Shown here one piece after another: positions 8,616 through 17,544 of a stretch of 64,000 nt of DNA. Under the pieces are notes generated by a model that was not told the DNA's origin, searched no databases, and saw only the letters and a program-made list of their open reading frames with translations. Origin of the DNA: DSOI01 sp041394885 (GTDB taxonomy: Bacteria > Acidobacteriota > Terriglobia > Bryobacterales > Bryobacteraceae); contig JAWKHI010000002.1 in assembly GCA_041394885.1 (NCBI GenBank), forward strand, positions 284,546-348,545, read 5' to 3'. Each line of letters opens with the position of its first letter. Positions within the stretch are counted from its first letter, which is position 1. The translations under genes were made by a program, and so were the position numbers.

Positions 8616-9896
8616 TCAATGAGGGCTCGAGAACCGATGCTCCACCGTTTCCGGATCCGTTGCCGGCACCCGTTCGCGTCCTTCGAAAAACCAATGGTAG
8701 AAGTTGCGCACCGGGCTGCGCTGCATCAGCGGAATCAGAACCGCGGTCAACAGAATGCTGATGAGAACCACCATGTAGGTAAATTCCCTCACGAGCGTTG
8801 CGCCAGGCAGATTGCGCTCTACCGGCATGCTGGCCAGCACGGCCGAAACGAGTCCCTTGGGAACCATCACGGACGCCATGCCCAAGTCCAGCCATCCCGC
8901 GTTTTCCTGGTATACGGTGAGGCGCACCAGCAGCAGTCGCGCCAAGTAGATGCTCAGTGTGAAAGCCAATGCGTACAACGCCATCTGCCAATCCTCGAAT
9001 CGGATGGAGACTCCCAGATAGACGAAGAAGAACGTTTTGAGCAGGAACAGGATCTCATTGAAGAAGGAAACGTCAGTTTGATCGATCCGGCCGAGCTTGC
9101 GCTGCTGGAAGATTTCGAAGCGCGCCAGCGGCAGCAGTTCGTAGTTGATCAAAGTGGCGCCGAAGGCGAGCGCGGCGATGCCGCCACTGAACCCCAGAAG
9201 ATCCGACACGCCATAGAGGATCATCACGTAGGCCAGCGTGGTGAACGCCGTGTTGGGAAACTGCCTTACTTCATTCAGCACCAGCAGCCATGCCAGCCCG
9301 CCCACCACGCCAATCAAGCCCGCGCTCAGCAGCGAAGCGAAGACGGACCCCACGATGCGCCCCGCATGTACCTCGCCGGAGACAGCGCCCTGCATCAAGC
9401 CGATGAGCAGCACGATCATCAGCACGTCTCCCAATGCCGATTCCATCACCAGCACGGTGGAGAGCGGTTCTCCGAACTTCAGGCTTTTTACCAGCGCGAT
9501 GACCACGGCGGCCGACGTGCCGGCCAGGATGCACCCGGTCATCAAGGCCATCATCGTGGATGTGCCTAGCACGTACTTGCCCACAACGAAGCCAGCAACG
9601 GCAGTGACGAAGAACGTGCTCAGGGTCAACTTCACCGTGGGCCGCAGGGCTCTCATGAACACGTCCGGTTTGAGCGAAATTCCGCTCTCGAACAGGATGA
9701 TCACCAACGCCATGGTGCTCATTAGTCCGCCGACGTGGCCCAGGTCCTCCGGAGCAATCACGTGGGTGATGGGCCCAAGCAGCAATCCAAGCAACGTGAG
9801 AAGCAGGACATCCGGGATGTGAGTGCGCTGGAACAGCGCTGTGAAGAAATGGGCCAAGAAAATCAATAGCCCAATTCCAAGAACGCCCTCTGCCAA
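8616..9896 (-). CDS. Cation/proton antiporter (CPA family)
   Basis: 426 residues with about 12 membrane helices. Family landmarks include ILFESGISLKPD, the AGTSAAVVIALVKSL helix and the VMESALGDVLMIV segment that carries the acidic transport residue. In many NhaP proteins the last motif reads E-S-x-x-N-D; here the Asn is Gly. The frame is open further upstream, but the start is set at TTG 9896 because AAGGAG precedes it by 6 bases and the first helix begins directly after it. It probably exports Na+ or K+ in exchange for protons. Ion choice cannot be read from the sequence. Confidence 0.8.
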   Translation of the reverse strand: MAEGVLGIGLLIFLAHFFTALFQRTHIPDVLLLTLLGLLLGPITHVIAPEDLGHVGGLMSTMALVIILFESGISLKPDVFMRALRPTVKLTLSTFFVTAVAGFVVGKYVLGTSTMMALMTGCILAGTSAAVVIALVKSLKFGEPLSTVLVMESALGDVLMIVLLIGLMQGAVSGEVHAGRIVGSVFASLLSAGLIGVVGGLAWLLVLNEVRQFPNTAFTTLAYVMILYGVSDLLGFSGGIAALAFGATLINYELLPLARFEIFQQRKLGRIDQTDVSFFNEILFLLKTFFFVYLGVSIRFEDWQMALYALAFTLSIYLARLLLVRLTVYQENAGWLDLGMASVMVPKGLVSAVLASMPVERNLPGATLVREFTYMVVLISILLTAVLIPLMQRSPVRNFYHWFFEGRERVPATDPETVEHRFSSPH

Positions 9897-10094
9897 GCGG
9901 ATCTCCTTATGAGGTGGGTCTCGCGTGAGACCGTTTCTACCCCGAGAAAAGACGAACACTGAGTATAGCGCCTCGGCGTGAATCCCTGCTGCTAGCAGGA
10001 CACCGGGGGTGAGCAACCAGCGCGCGTTCCCCTGAACCGGCGCGGCGGCCAATTGCTCCGGCAGACCCTTCGTGGGTATGGTGGTAAGAGTACG
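9897..10094. promoter_or_regulatory. Divergent region between antiporter and TPR gene, with palindrome
   Basis: About 200 bp. A perfect -10 element TATACT lies on the minus strand (9967-9962) for the antiporter. An inverted repeat CCTGCTGCTAGCAGG (9985-9999; 6-bp arms, 3-bp centre) lies just upstream, where the -35 box should be. This is a possible operator. A plus-strand promoter for the TPR gene is not clear. Confidence 0.4.
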
Positions 10095-11228
10095 GTGGAT
10101 CTCTCTCAACTACGCACAGTCTTTCGAAATTTGCACCTCAATCACAGTTTTGGGGCCGGTAGCCCAACCGGACTCTATGCGGTTGTCGTGGCTGCCCTGA
10201 TCCTACTGTTTTCCATGGCCGGCACGGTGACGCGCAGGGCCGATGCCATGCGGGAAGCGGTGGCCGAGGAACACTACCACGATGGGTTGGCGGAAGAGCA
10301 GGCCGGACACAAACAGGAAGCCGAAGCCCGGTTTCGTGCCGCCCTTGCGGTGTCAAGGGACCATCCGCCGTACCGGCTTGCGCTGGCTCGTGTGCTGCTG
10401 GGGCAGGGCCGCTGGCAGGAGGCCGAGAATCATTTGAAGGAACTGGCTGCGCTGGACCCCACCAATGGCGCCGTGAACCTGTTTCTGGCTCGCGCACGGC
10501 GCGCGGGATCCGACTGGGAAGGCGCGGTGGGCGATTATCAACGCGCGATCTACGGGTACTGGCCCGCTGAGGAGAGCAGCCAGCGCGTGATCGCCAGGGA
10601 GGAAATGGTGAAGATGCTCGCGCTTCGCCAGTCCTGGCGAAGGCTCATGCCGGAGCTCATGCAGTGGCGGGACGAACTGCCACCCTCCTCGCCCAAGCTG
10701 CGCCAGGTGGCGGATCTGTTCCTGCAAGCGGGCGAACCGGCCGATTCGGCCGCCGTCTGGGCCAAACTGCGTGACGCCAACCCCAAGGACGCCTCCTTGC
10801 AGCTGGGCTTGGCGAAAGCCGAGTTTGCCGCGGGCAACTACCTCGCGGCGCAAGCCGCATACCGCGAGGCTTTGAAGCTGGATCGGCAGGTGACCGCGGC
10901 CAAGGACGGGGTGGAGCTTACCGGGGCCATCCTCAGTCTCGATCCCACCCAGCGGCGCTTGTCCGCCAAGGAGCGTCTGGCGCGGGCTATCCGGCTGGTG
11001 GAAGTGGTGACCAGTGAATACGAGTCTTGCGAGTCGGGTCCGGAACTGGAGGCGGCGAAGCAGAAACTGGCGCTGATCCGCCGGCGCGGATCGAGGGATC
11101 AGGCCGCCGATGACTGGATCCAACTGGCTGAGCAGTTGTGGCAGAGGCGAGCCGCCGCGTGCGGCGGAATCAGCGCGCACAACCCCGCCCTGGCATACGT
11201 CTTGGCTCGCTTGGAGAAGACTGCATGA
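10095..11228 (+). CDS. Membrane-anchored TPR protein
   Basis: About 377 residues. One membrane helix (around residues 26-43, LYAVVVAALILLFSMAG) is followed by TPR-type helical repeats: EEHYHDGLAEEQAGHKQEAE, RLALARVLLGQGRWQEAE, and a later LGLAKAEFAAGNYLAAQAAY. The repeats probably face the periplasm. The start is uncertain: the frame is open from a TTG at 10053, and GTG 10095 is preferred only because it gives a short N-terminal cytoplasmic tail. The stop overlaps the start of the ClC gene (ATGA), so the two are translationally coupled. Confidence 0.7.
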   Translation: MDLSQLRTVFRNLHLNHSFGAGSPTGLYAVVVAALILLFSMAGTVTRRADAMREAVAEEHYHDGLAEEQAGHKQEAEARFRAALAVSRDHPPYRLALARVLLGQGRWQEAENHLKELAALDPTNGAVNLFLARARRAGSDWEGAVGDYQRAIYGYWPAEESSQRVIAREEMVKMLALRQSWRRLMPELMQWRDELPPSSPKLRQVADLFLQAGEPADSAAVWAKLRDANPKDASLQLGLAKAEFAAGNYLAAQAAYREALKLDRQVTAAKDGVELTGAILSLDPTQRRLSAKERLARAIRLVEVVTSEYESCESGPELEAAKQKLALIRRRGSRDQAADDWIQLAEQLWQRRAAACGGISAHNPALAYVLARLEKTA

Positions 11229-12982
11229 TCCGGATGGAGGGCCGGGTGCTGCGCAGCTTGGTGAGCATCACCGGACGCATACGCCTGGGTGAGGCCCAGC
11301 GCTTCATGCTGCTTTCGATGCTGATCGGAATATTCGGCGGGTTGGTGGTGGTGTGCTTCCACGGTTGCATCGAATTGCTCACCTGGAACATCCTCGGCGT
11401 TCCTGCCGGCCAGAACCGCGTGGCCACGGTGATCGGACCGGCCCTGGGCGCGATCGTATCCACCATGCTCGCGATCAAGGTTTTCCGGGGTGCGCAGGGC
11501 AGCGGCGTGAATCGCACCAAGGCCGCGCTCTACATCTCCGATGGCGACATTCCTTTTCGCACCGTGGTGGGTAAGTTCATCGCGTGCTCGCTCTCGATCG
11601 GGAGTGGTAATTCCCTGGGACCCGAAGATCCGGCTCTGCAGATGGGCGCGGGCGTCGCATCGACGCTTGGCCGCCTGTTCGGGCTCACCAAGGAGCAGAT
11701 GCGGCTCATCGCCCCCATTGGAGCCGCCGCCGGCATCGCCGCCGCGTTCAACACTCCCATCACCGCGGTGCTGTTCGTCATCGAGGAAGTGATCGCCAGT
11801 TGGAATTCGGCCGTCCTCGGCTCGATCGTTCTGTCCTCGGTCTCGGCGGTGGTGATCAGCCGGTCTTTCCTCGGCGACGAACCTCTGTTCCGCGTACCGG
11901 ATTTCGCTTTCCGCCACAATTCGGAACTGCTCGTCTATGCCGGAATCGGAATGGTGTGCGGACTGCTGGCTTCGTTCTTCGTACGCACGGTCATCCGCTT
12001 GAAGCAGCGCTTCAAGACACTCCCGCACACCTTGCGGGTCGACGCGGGCAAGCCGTTCGCCGCCGGGCTGATGGTGGGCGTGCTCGGGCTCTTTCTGCCG
12101 GAAACCCTCGGCGTCGGCTATCAAGCGGTGGACGGCGCTCTCCACAATCGTTTCCCGTGGGAACTGCTGCTGATTCTCGGCGTGGCGAAGATGGCTGCCG
12201 CCACCGTCTGTTACAGCGCGGGCATTCCGGGCGGGCTGTTCGCGCCCACGCTGTTCATCGGTGCGATGGTGGGCGGAGGCATCGGAGCCCTGGCGCAGCA
12301 ATATTGGCCGCTCCATACTTCGCCCGCCACCGGGTATGTGCTGGTCGGAATGGGCGCGTTCTTCGCTGGCGTGTTCCGCGCGCCCATGACGTCCATCTTC
12401 ATGGTGTTCGAGGTCAGCGCCAGCTACAAGGCGATCCTTCCGGTGATGGTGGCCAACACGCTCGCGTATCTTACGTCGCGCCAGTTCAATCGCCGGGCGT
12501 TTTTTGACCAGTTGGCCAAGCTCGAGGGTTTGGAGCTGCCCTCCCACGAGGCACAACGCGAGCAGCGGACCCTACGCGTCGAGGACGCCATGAGCGTGGA
12601 GCCGAAACTGGAGCTGTCTCCCGAAACCACAATTGCGTACGCCCAGGAACGCGCCGCCCTCACCGCCGGCGATTGGCTACTCAGTTTCGATCCGGAGCGG
12701 GAATGGAGACTGGTGGCCAAAAAGAGTGTGGATCCGGCCGCGGCGAACGGGTTGGTCCGCCTCGGCCAGCTCGAAGGCGTCCCCGTTCCGCATCTGTTTC
12801 CCGATCAGGCGCTGCATGCCACCTTGAGACGCCTGGGGTCATCCCCCATGCTGCCGGTGGTGAGCCGAGAGAATCCCGCCAAGCTGCTCGGCGTGATGGA
12901 TCTCCGCCGCGCGTTGGATGCCTATGGCGTGCGGACCCCGGACACCGAGCCCGTCGACAGCGACCACGAAACCGTGGCTTGA
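11225..12982 (+). CDS. ClC-family chloride channel/antiporter with degenerate CBS region
   Basis: 585 residues. The ClC core (about 20-430) shows the chloride-site loops GSGNSLGPEDP, which holds the gating Glu, FVIEE in the next helix pair, GIPGGLFAPT and GAFFAGVFRAPMT. The C-terminal 120 residues look like a weak CBS pair (RVEDAMSVEPKL, LGVMDLRRAL). The two acidic residues of antiporter-type ClCs (gating Glu and the Glu of the IEE segment) both seem present, so Cl-/H+ exchange is likely. GGAGAAG precedes the ATG, which overlaps the stop of the TPR gene. An upstream ATG at 11138 would sit inside that gene and is rejected. Confidence 0.88.
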   Translation: MIRMEGRVLRSLVSITGRIRLGEAQRFMLLSMLIGIFGGLVVVCFHGCIELLTWNILGVPAGQNRVATVIGPALGAIVSTMLAIKVFRGAQGSGVNRTKAALYISDGDIPFRTVVGKFIACSLSIGSGNSLGPEDPALQMGAGVASTLGRLFGLTKEQMRLIAPIGAAAGIAAAFNTPITAVLFVIEEVIASWNSAVLGSIVLSSVSAVVISRSFLGDEPLFRVPDFAFRHNSELLVYAGIGMVCGLLASFFVRTVIRLKQRFKTLPHTLRVDAGKPFAAGLMVGVLGLFLPETLGVGYQAVDGALHNRFPWELLLILGVAKMAAATVCYSAGIPGGLFAPTLFIGAMVGGGIGALAQQYWPLHTSPATGYVLVGMGAFFAGVFRAPMTSIFMVFEVSASYKAILPVMVANTLAYLTSRQFNRRAFFDQLAKLEGLELPSHEAQREQRTLRVEDAMSVEPKLELSPETTIAYAQERAALTAGDWLLSFDPEREWRLVAKKSVDPAAANGLVRLGQLEGVPVPHLFPDQALHATLRRLGSSPMLPVVSRENPAKLLGVMDLRRALDAYGVRTPDTEPVDSDHETVA

Positions 12983-13049
12983 TCGCCGGCCTCGCCTCAG
13001 CTACGATACTCTCGATACAGTTAGCGATCCGTAACGGGGATCATCGTAA

Positions 13050-14543
13050 ATGGACATACTCCAATTGCCCGGCAAACGGCGGGACGCATTCGTGATCGTA
13101 TGCCTGCTCGCGGTGATCGCGGCCACACGATGGCCCCTGGCGCCGGACCACCTGTTCTTCTTCGACTCCATCAACTTCGCCCTTGCTCTCGAGGAATTCA
13201 ATCCCGCGCTCCATCAACCACAGCCGCCCGGCTATCCCATGTTCGTCGCGCTCACGCGTCTGCTGCATCTGGGTATCCCTTCCCCGGAAGCCGTGTTCCT
13301 CATCGCGGGAATTCTCGGGGCTGCCGGCGCCGCCTACTTCCTTTGGCGATTGGCCGGGACCGCGGCCGTTGTCCTGTTCGTCTTCCATCCCGTCCTGATC
13401 TTCGGCGGGCTCACCAATCAGGTCCGCGTCTTCTATGCCTTCGCGGGCTGCGGCGCGGCTTGGCTCGCCTGGCGCGCCTGGATTTCCGGACACGCGCGGA
13501 CCCTTCTGCCGCTCGGCGCCTTCCTGGGTCTCGCCGCCGGCTTCCGGCCCACAACCGCTTTGCTCCTGTTTCCGCTGCTCGCCGCCGCGATGTGGCGCCA
13601 TCGCGGCGCTCCCCGCACCGCCGCCTGCGCGTTGTTGCTCTACATAGCCGGAATCTGCTGCTGGCTGCTGCCTGTAGTGAACGTCTCCGGCGGAATGGCC
13701 AACTACGTCGCGCTGATCCGTGGATATGCAAACGAACAATTTGGCTCGTCTTTGTTTTATGACGCGCCTCCCTCGGAGGCGTTGCGAATGGCGGCCGCCG
13801 CCATCGTCTGGCCGGGGCTCGGATCGCTCGCTTGGATCTGGGCCGTACCGCTCGCCGATCGCAACCGCGCATACGCCCGCCTCCGGCCTCTGGCGCCCAT
13901 CCTCGCTCTATGGTTCATCCCCGCGTTGCTTTTCTTCTCGCTGGTCCACGTGGCGGATCCCGATCAGTCCCTTCTGATGGCCCCTGTCTACTGCGTTCTG
14001 GGTGGCCTGGTGATCGAAACCGTGATTGAACAGCGAGGTTGGCGGCGGTTGCGGCCGCTCCTGCTGCTGGCCCTCGCCGCGTTCAGTTTCTACTTATTTC
14101 TCCGCCCACCCAGAGGCATCGCGCGGGCAACCGGCTACGGCGTCATCCGGTACATGCAGCGCCGGTCGTCGGGAGTGTTTGACTCGCTGGCGGCCTTGCG
14201 ATCCCGCGGTCCGGTGCAGATCCTCGTCTACCAGCCTGAATTGACTTGGCGTAAGATCGCCTACTACGAGCGTCCGCTGCCGGTCTATGTCGTCGAGGGT
14301 TCCGGCCATCCGGTATGGCTGGCGCAGAGCGCGGACCGCGCCGAGCTGCCTCGCGCCGACGACGGCGCGTATCGGTTGCGCCAGGGCCAGGTGGCCGTAG
14401 TGATGGGCTCGTCGTTGGCTCCCGAGCGCGAGTCGATGCGGGACCGCTGGCGTTTTCGCGAGCAGGGTCCGGTTCTGTGGCGCTGGCTGGCGGCGGGAGA
14501 TTCGTTCGAACTCGCCGGCGTGCGCTTCGTCACTGTTCCGTGA
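13050..14543 (+). CDS. Polytopic membrane protein, GT-C glycosyltransferase-like
   Basis: 497 residues with about nine hydrophobic helices. The first loop has FFFDSINFALALEEFNPALH followed by QPQPPGYPMFV, the arrangement of an acidic pair and aromatic residues seen in the first loop of polyprenyl-phosphate-sugar-using GT-C enzymes. The C-terminal 110 residues are soluble and carry no motif I can name. Envelope glycan modification is the probable role; substrate unknown. It stands alone upstream of the TIGR00300 gene. Confidence 0.6.
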   Translation: MDILQLPGKRRDAFVIVCLLAVIAATRWPLAPDHLFFFDSINFALALEEFNPALHQPQPPGYPMFVALTRLLHLGIPSPEAVFLIAGILGAAGAAYFLWRLAGTAAVVLFVFHPVLIFGGLTNQVRVFYAFAGCGAAWLAWRAWISGHARTLLPLGAFLGLAAGFRPTTALLLFPLLAAAMWRHRGAPRTAACALLLYIAGICCWLLPVVNVSGGMANYVALIRGYANEQFGSSLFYDAPPSEALRMAAAAIVWPGLGSLAWIWAVPLADRNRAYARLRPLAPILALWFIPALLFFSLVHVADPDQSLLMAPVYCVLGGLVIETVIEQRGWRRLRPLLLLALAAFSFYLFLRPPRGIARATGYGVIRYMQRRSSGVFDSLAALRSRGPVQILVYQPELTWRKIAYYERPLPVYVVEGSGHPVWLAQSADRAELPRADDGAYRLRQGQVAVVMGSSLAPERESMRDRWRFREQGPVLWRWLAAGDSFELAGVRFVTVP

Positions 14544-14569
14544 CGGAACCGCTATCCTGATAAGAATAC

Positions 14570-15777
14570 ATGCCAGTCAGTGAAACAGTAGAAGCCGAGG
14601 GTCACCTCATCGACTCTCACATTATGGAGCGGATCTTCGACACCGTTGTCGAGCATAACGGCCGCTTCGAAGTAGAGCGATTCCATATCGGCCGCACCAA
14701 CGCGGAAGCGTCCCAATTGCGCCTTCGCGTGGAGACCGCCGACGACGGCGCGATGAGCCGCATGCTAGCCCAATTGATCGGCCTTGGATGTTCGCCGGTT
14801 GATTCGGGCGACGTCGATCTGGAAACGGTGGAGCGCGATTGCTGCGCGCCGGTCAACTTTTACTCCACCACCAATCACCGCACCATGGTGCGTCTGGCTG
14901 GGAATTGGGTGGCGGTGGACCGCCAGCGGATGGACGCGATGATCGTGGTGAAAGATGGACAGGCCTGTTGCCGCCGGTTGCGGGATCTTCGCGCCGGTGA
15001 CGCCGTGGTGGTGGGGATGCGCGGCATTCGCGTGGTACCGGAATCCAAAGAGCGGGACCGGCTTCACTTCGCCTTCATGTCCAACGGCATCTCCTCGGAG
15101 CGCCAGGTGGAAACAGCCGTCCGCGAGACCGTGGCCTTGGTTCGCTCTGCCAAGGAGCAGGGTTTGAAGGTTGTCGCGGTGGCAGGCCCCGTCGTGGTCC
15201 ACACCGGCGGACAGAGGCCTCTTTCGCGGATGATTCGCAGCGGGCTGGTGGATGCGGTACTCGGCGGAAATGCACTGGCCGTGCATGACATTGAATGTGC
15301 GCTGCTCGGAACTTCGCTCGGTGTCCGGCAAAGCGACGGGCGGCAGGAAGAACACGGCCATCGCAACCATATGCAGGCCATCAATGCGATTTACCGCGCC
15401 GGCGGGATCCGGCAGGCTGTGGAATCCGGCGTGCTCGCAGCGGCATCATGTTCGAGTGCGTGAAGGCGGGTATACCGTTCGTGCTCGCCGGCAGCCTTCG
15501 CGACGACGGTCCGCTGCCGGACACCATCACCGACATGAATCGCGCCCAGGACGCGTACGCCGAACAGTTACAAGGCGCCGGTCTGGTTTTGTGCCTGGGC
15601 TCGATGCTGCATTCCATCGCTACCGGAAATATGCTGCCCAGCTGGGTTCGCATTGTCTGCGTGGACATCAATCCGGCCGTGGCCACCAAGGTGAGTGACC
15701 GCGGCACCGGACAAGCGGTAGGCGTGGTTACCGACGTGGGTTTGTTTCTCGAAATGCTGGAGCGGCACTTCGCATGA
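14570..15777 (+). pseudogene. TIGR00300 (LOR/SDH-type ornithine cyclodeaminase) gene with one-base frameshift
   Basis: The first frame (14570-15463) matches the N-terminal two thirds of the TIGR00300 family, up to AINAIYRAGGIRQAVESGVLA. It then drifts into unrelated sequence and stops. The family continues in a different frame from about 15440: GIMFECVKAGIPFVLAGS, then DDGPLPDTITDMNRAQDAY, then SMLHSIATGNMLPSWVR and VCVDINPAVATKVSDRGT, ending at 15777. Adding one base near 15439 (GCA-GC-GGC to GCA-AGC-GGC) restores 402 codons, the usual family length. Relatives in archaea and the C-terminal part of cyanobacterial AgrE/ArgZ turn ornithine into proline and ammonia with NAD. Whether this copy is dead or the base is a consensus error cannot be told here. 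Its stop overlaps the queF ATG. Confidence 0.85.
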
Positions 15778-16172
15778 AGGCCAAACGCGAGTACTCCGAG
15801 ACCCACGCGCGCTCGGGCGTGGACGCCGGGCTACCGGAGATAGAGTGCTGGGAGAACCAGTACAAGGGGTATGAGATTACGATCTCGACGCCAGAGTTCA
15901 CTTCCGTGTGTCCGAAAACAGGGCTTCCGGACCATGGCACGGTTACCATCGCTTACGTGCCCGACAAGTGGTGCCTGGAGTTGAAATCGCTAAAGATGTA
16001 TCTGCTCGCATACCGGAACCTCGGTATCTTCCAGGAGAACGCCGTGAACCGGATGCTCGGCGACATCGTGGCCGCTTGTAAGCCGGTCTCCGCCACCGTG
16101 GTTGGGGAGTTCACGCCGCGCGGCGGAGTTTACTCGAAAATCAAGGCGACCTATGAGCGCGGACGAAAGTAA
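15774..16172 (+). CDS. queF: NADPH-dependent preQ0 reductase QueF (single-domain type)
   Basis: 132 residues, the short unimodular form. It reduces 7-cyano-7-deazaguanine (preQ0) to preQ1 in queuosine synthesis. The catalytic Cys is C46 in TSVCPKTGLPD, with D53 close behind. The family signature ELKSLKMY is at 69-76, and the tail has EFTPRGGVYSKIKATY. The ATG overlaps the stop of the TIGR00300 gene (ATGA), so translation is coupled to a frame that is currently broken upstream. No other queuosine genes are in the window. Confidence 0.95.
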   Translation: MKAKREYSETHARSGVDAGLPEIECWENQYKGYEITISTPEFTSVCPKTGLPDHGTVTIAYVPDKWCLELKSLKMYLLAYRNLGIFQENAVNRMLGDIVAACKPVSATVVGEFTPRGGVYSKIKATYERGRK

Positions 16173-17544
16173 CGGCGCCGTGAGCAATTCGAAACCGGAG
16201 GCGGACCCGGACGAACTCGCGGCCATCCTCGAGGAAATTCAAATCCGCGTGCGAGAGCGGCACGCCGTGGAAGCCGGCGGAGTCCCGATGCCGGATCTGC
16301 TCCCTATCCTACACGCGCGCGATGCCGCGCAGGGCAAGGTTGCGTCTATCGGCCGGGTGAATCCGCGGCGAGGTGGGCTGGTCAACAACTTCGTTCAGGC
16401 CCTGAAGCGTCTGGTTTCTCGAGCGCTCGATTGGCACGTCCGTGAACAGGTGGAATTCAACCAGGCTGCAGTCGCCTCGGTGGACGCGATTCTGCACGCG
16501 CTCGAAGAGAACAACCGTGTCCTGCAGCGTCTTGCCGGTACCTTGGGCTTGCATCGGGACGTGCGTGACCTCGAAGTCCACTGGATCGCATGGAGGTCCG
16601 AGTGGGAGCGGAAGCTCGCCGCGAACGAGACACAATTCCTGCGCGGCGTAGCAGACCTGCAGAGCGCTTTTCAGCATCGGGCCACCCTGATGGATGCCAA
16701 CTATCGCGACATGGTATCGAGCCAGCATCGTGACTTCGAGGCAGCCTTGGAGCGCAACACCCTCGATGTGCAGCGGCGGCTGTGGGCGGATCTGGAGCGC
16801 ATCAAGCTCGAATATCAAAGCCTGATTCATCACGAATTGCGCCTGCTGCGGCAGAAGCCATTATCGCCAGTTGCCGCGCCTTCTCCTGCCGGGCAGACCG
16901 CACCGACAGCCGCTTTCGACGGATGGACCTTCGCCGAGAAGTTCCGCGGACCGGTCGAGTACGTAAAAGCGAATCAACATTTTTACCTCGATCGATTTCG
17001 GGGACGCCGCAACATCGTGGACCTGGGCTGCGGCCGGGGCGAATTCCTCGAACTGTTAAAGGAGAACGGAATCGACGCCCGCGGCGTGGATTCCGACTCC
17101 ACTTGCGTCGCGTCTTGCCAGGAGCGCGGGCTGGCGGTAACCCAAGGTGACCTGTTCGCCTTCCTCGAAGCCGAACCGCCCAAATCGCTTGATGGTATCT
17201 TCTGCTGCCAGGTGGTGGAGCACTTGCCGCGCATGCGAGTGCATGAGTTAGTTCGTCTGGCGCAGTCGCGTCTAGCGCGGGGCGGAGTACTCGCCATGGA
17301 AACTCCCAACCCCGAGAGCCTCGCGATCTTCGCCACGCATTTCTATCTGGATCCCACCCATCAGCATCCGCTGCCGCCGGCGCTGCTGGCATTCTATTTC
17401 ACGGAGGCAGGTTTCGAAGTGGAAGTAAAACGTCTGCAGCCGGCAATCGAGTCCATGCCGGAACTGGCGTCGCTCGAGCCTCGATTTCGGGATAAATTCT
17501 TCGGATCGCTCGACTATGCGGTGCTCGGCGTCAACGCGTTGTAG
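16153..17544 (+). CDS. Class I SAM methyltransferase with N-terminal coiled coil
   Basis: 463 residues from the ATG at 16153, which overlaps the end of queF by 20 bp. Residues about 1-250 are charged and helical, with coiled-coil character. The SAM-binding domain starts near residue 280 with IVDLGCGRGEFLELL (motif I) followed by ARGVDSD, then FCCQVVEHLPR (post-motif) and GGVLAMETPNPESL. This layout is common in methyltransferases that cap or modify surface polysaccharides. The convergent glycosyltransferase next door fits that role. Acceptor unknown. Confidence 0.75.
   Translation: MSADESNGAVSNSKPEADPDELAAILEEIQIRVRERHAVEAGGVPMPDLLPILHARDAAQGKVASIGRVNPRRGGLVNNFVQALKRLVSRALDWHVREQVEFNQAAVASVDAILHALEENNRVLQRLAGTLGLHRDVRDLEVHWIAWRSEWERKLAANETQFLRGVADLQSAFQHRATLMDANYRDMVSSQHRDFEAALERNTLDVQRRLWADLERIKLEYQSLIHHELRLLRQKPLSPVAAPSPAGQTAPTAAFDGWTFAEKFRGPVEYVKANQHFYLDRFRGRRNIVDLGCGRGEFLELLKENGIDARGVDSDSTCVASCQERGLAVTQGDLFAFLEAEPPKSLDGIFCCQVVEHLPRMRVHELVRLAQSRLARGGVLAMETPNPESLAIFATHFYLDPTHQHPLPPALLAFYFTEAGFEVEVKRLQPAIESMPELASLEPRFRDKFFGSLDYAVLGVNAL

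Noticed and set aside
11099..12556. A 485-codon open frame opposite the ClC gene
   Set aside because: Antisense shadow with Arg/His/Glu-rich non-protein-like composition.
15431..15450. Programmed frameshift in the TIGR00300 gene
   Set aside because: No slippery heptamer, no internal ribosome-site-like sequence and no obvious downstream pseudoknot; a one-base loss explains it better.
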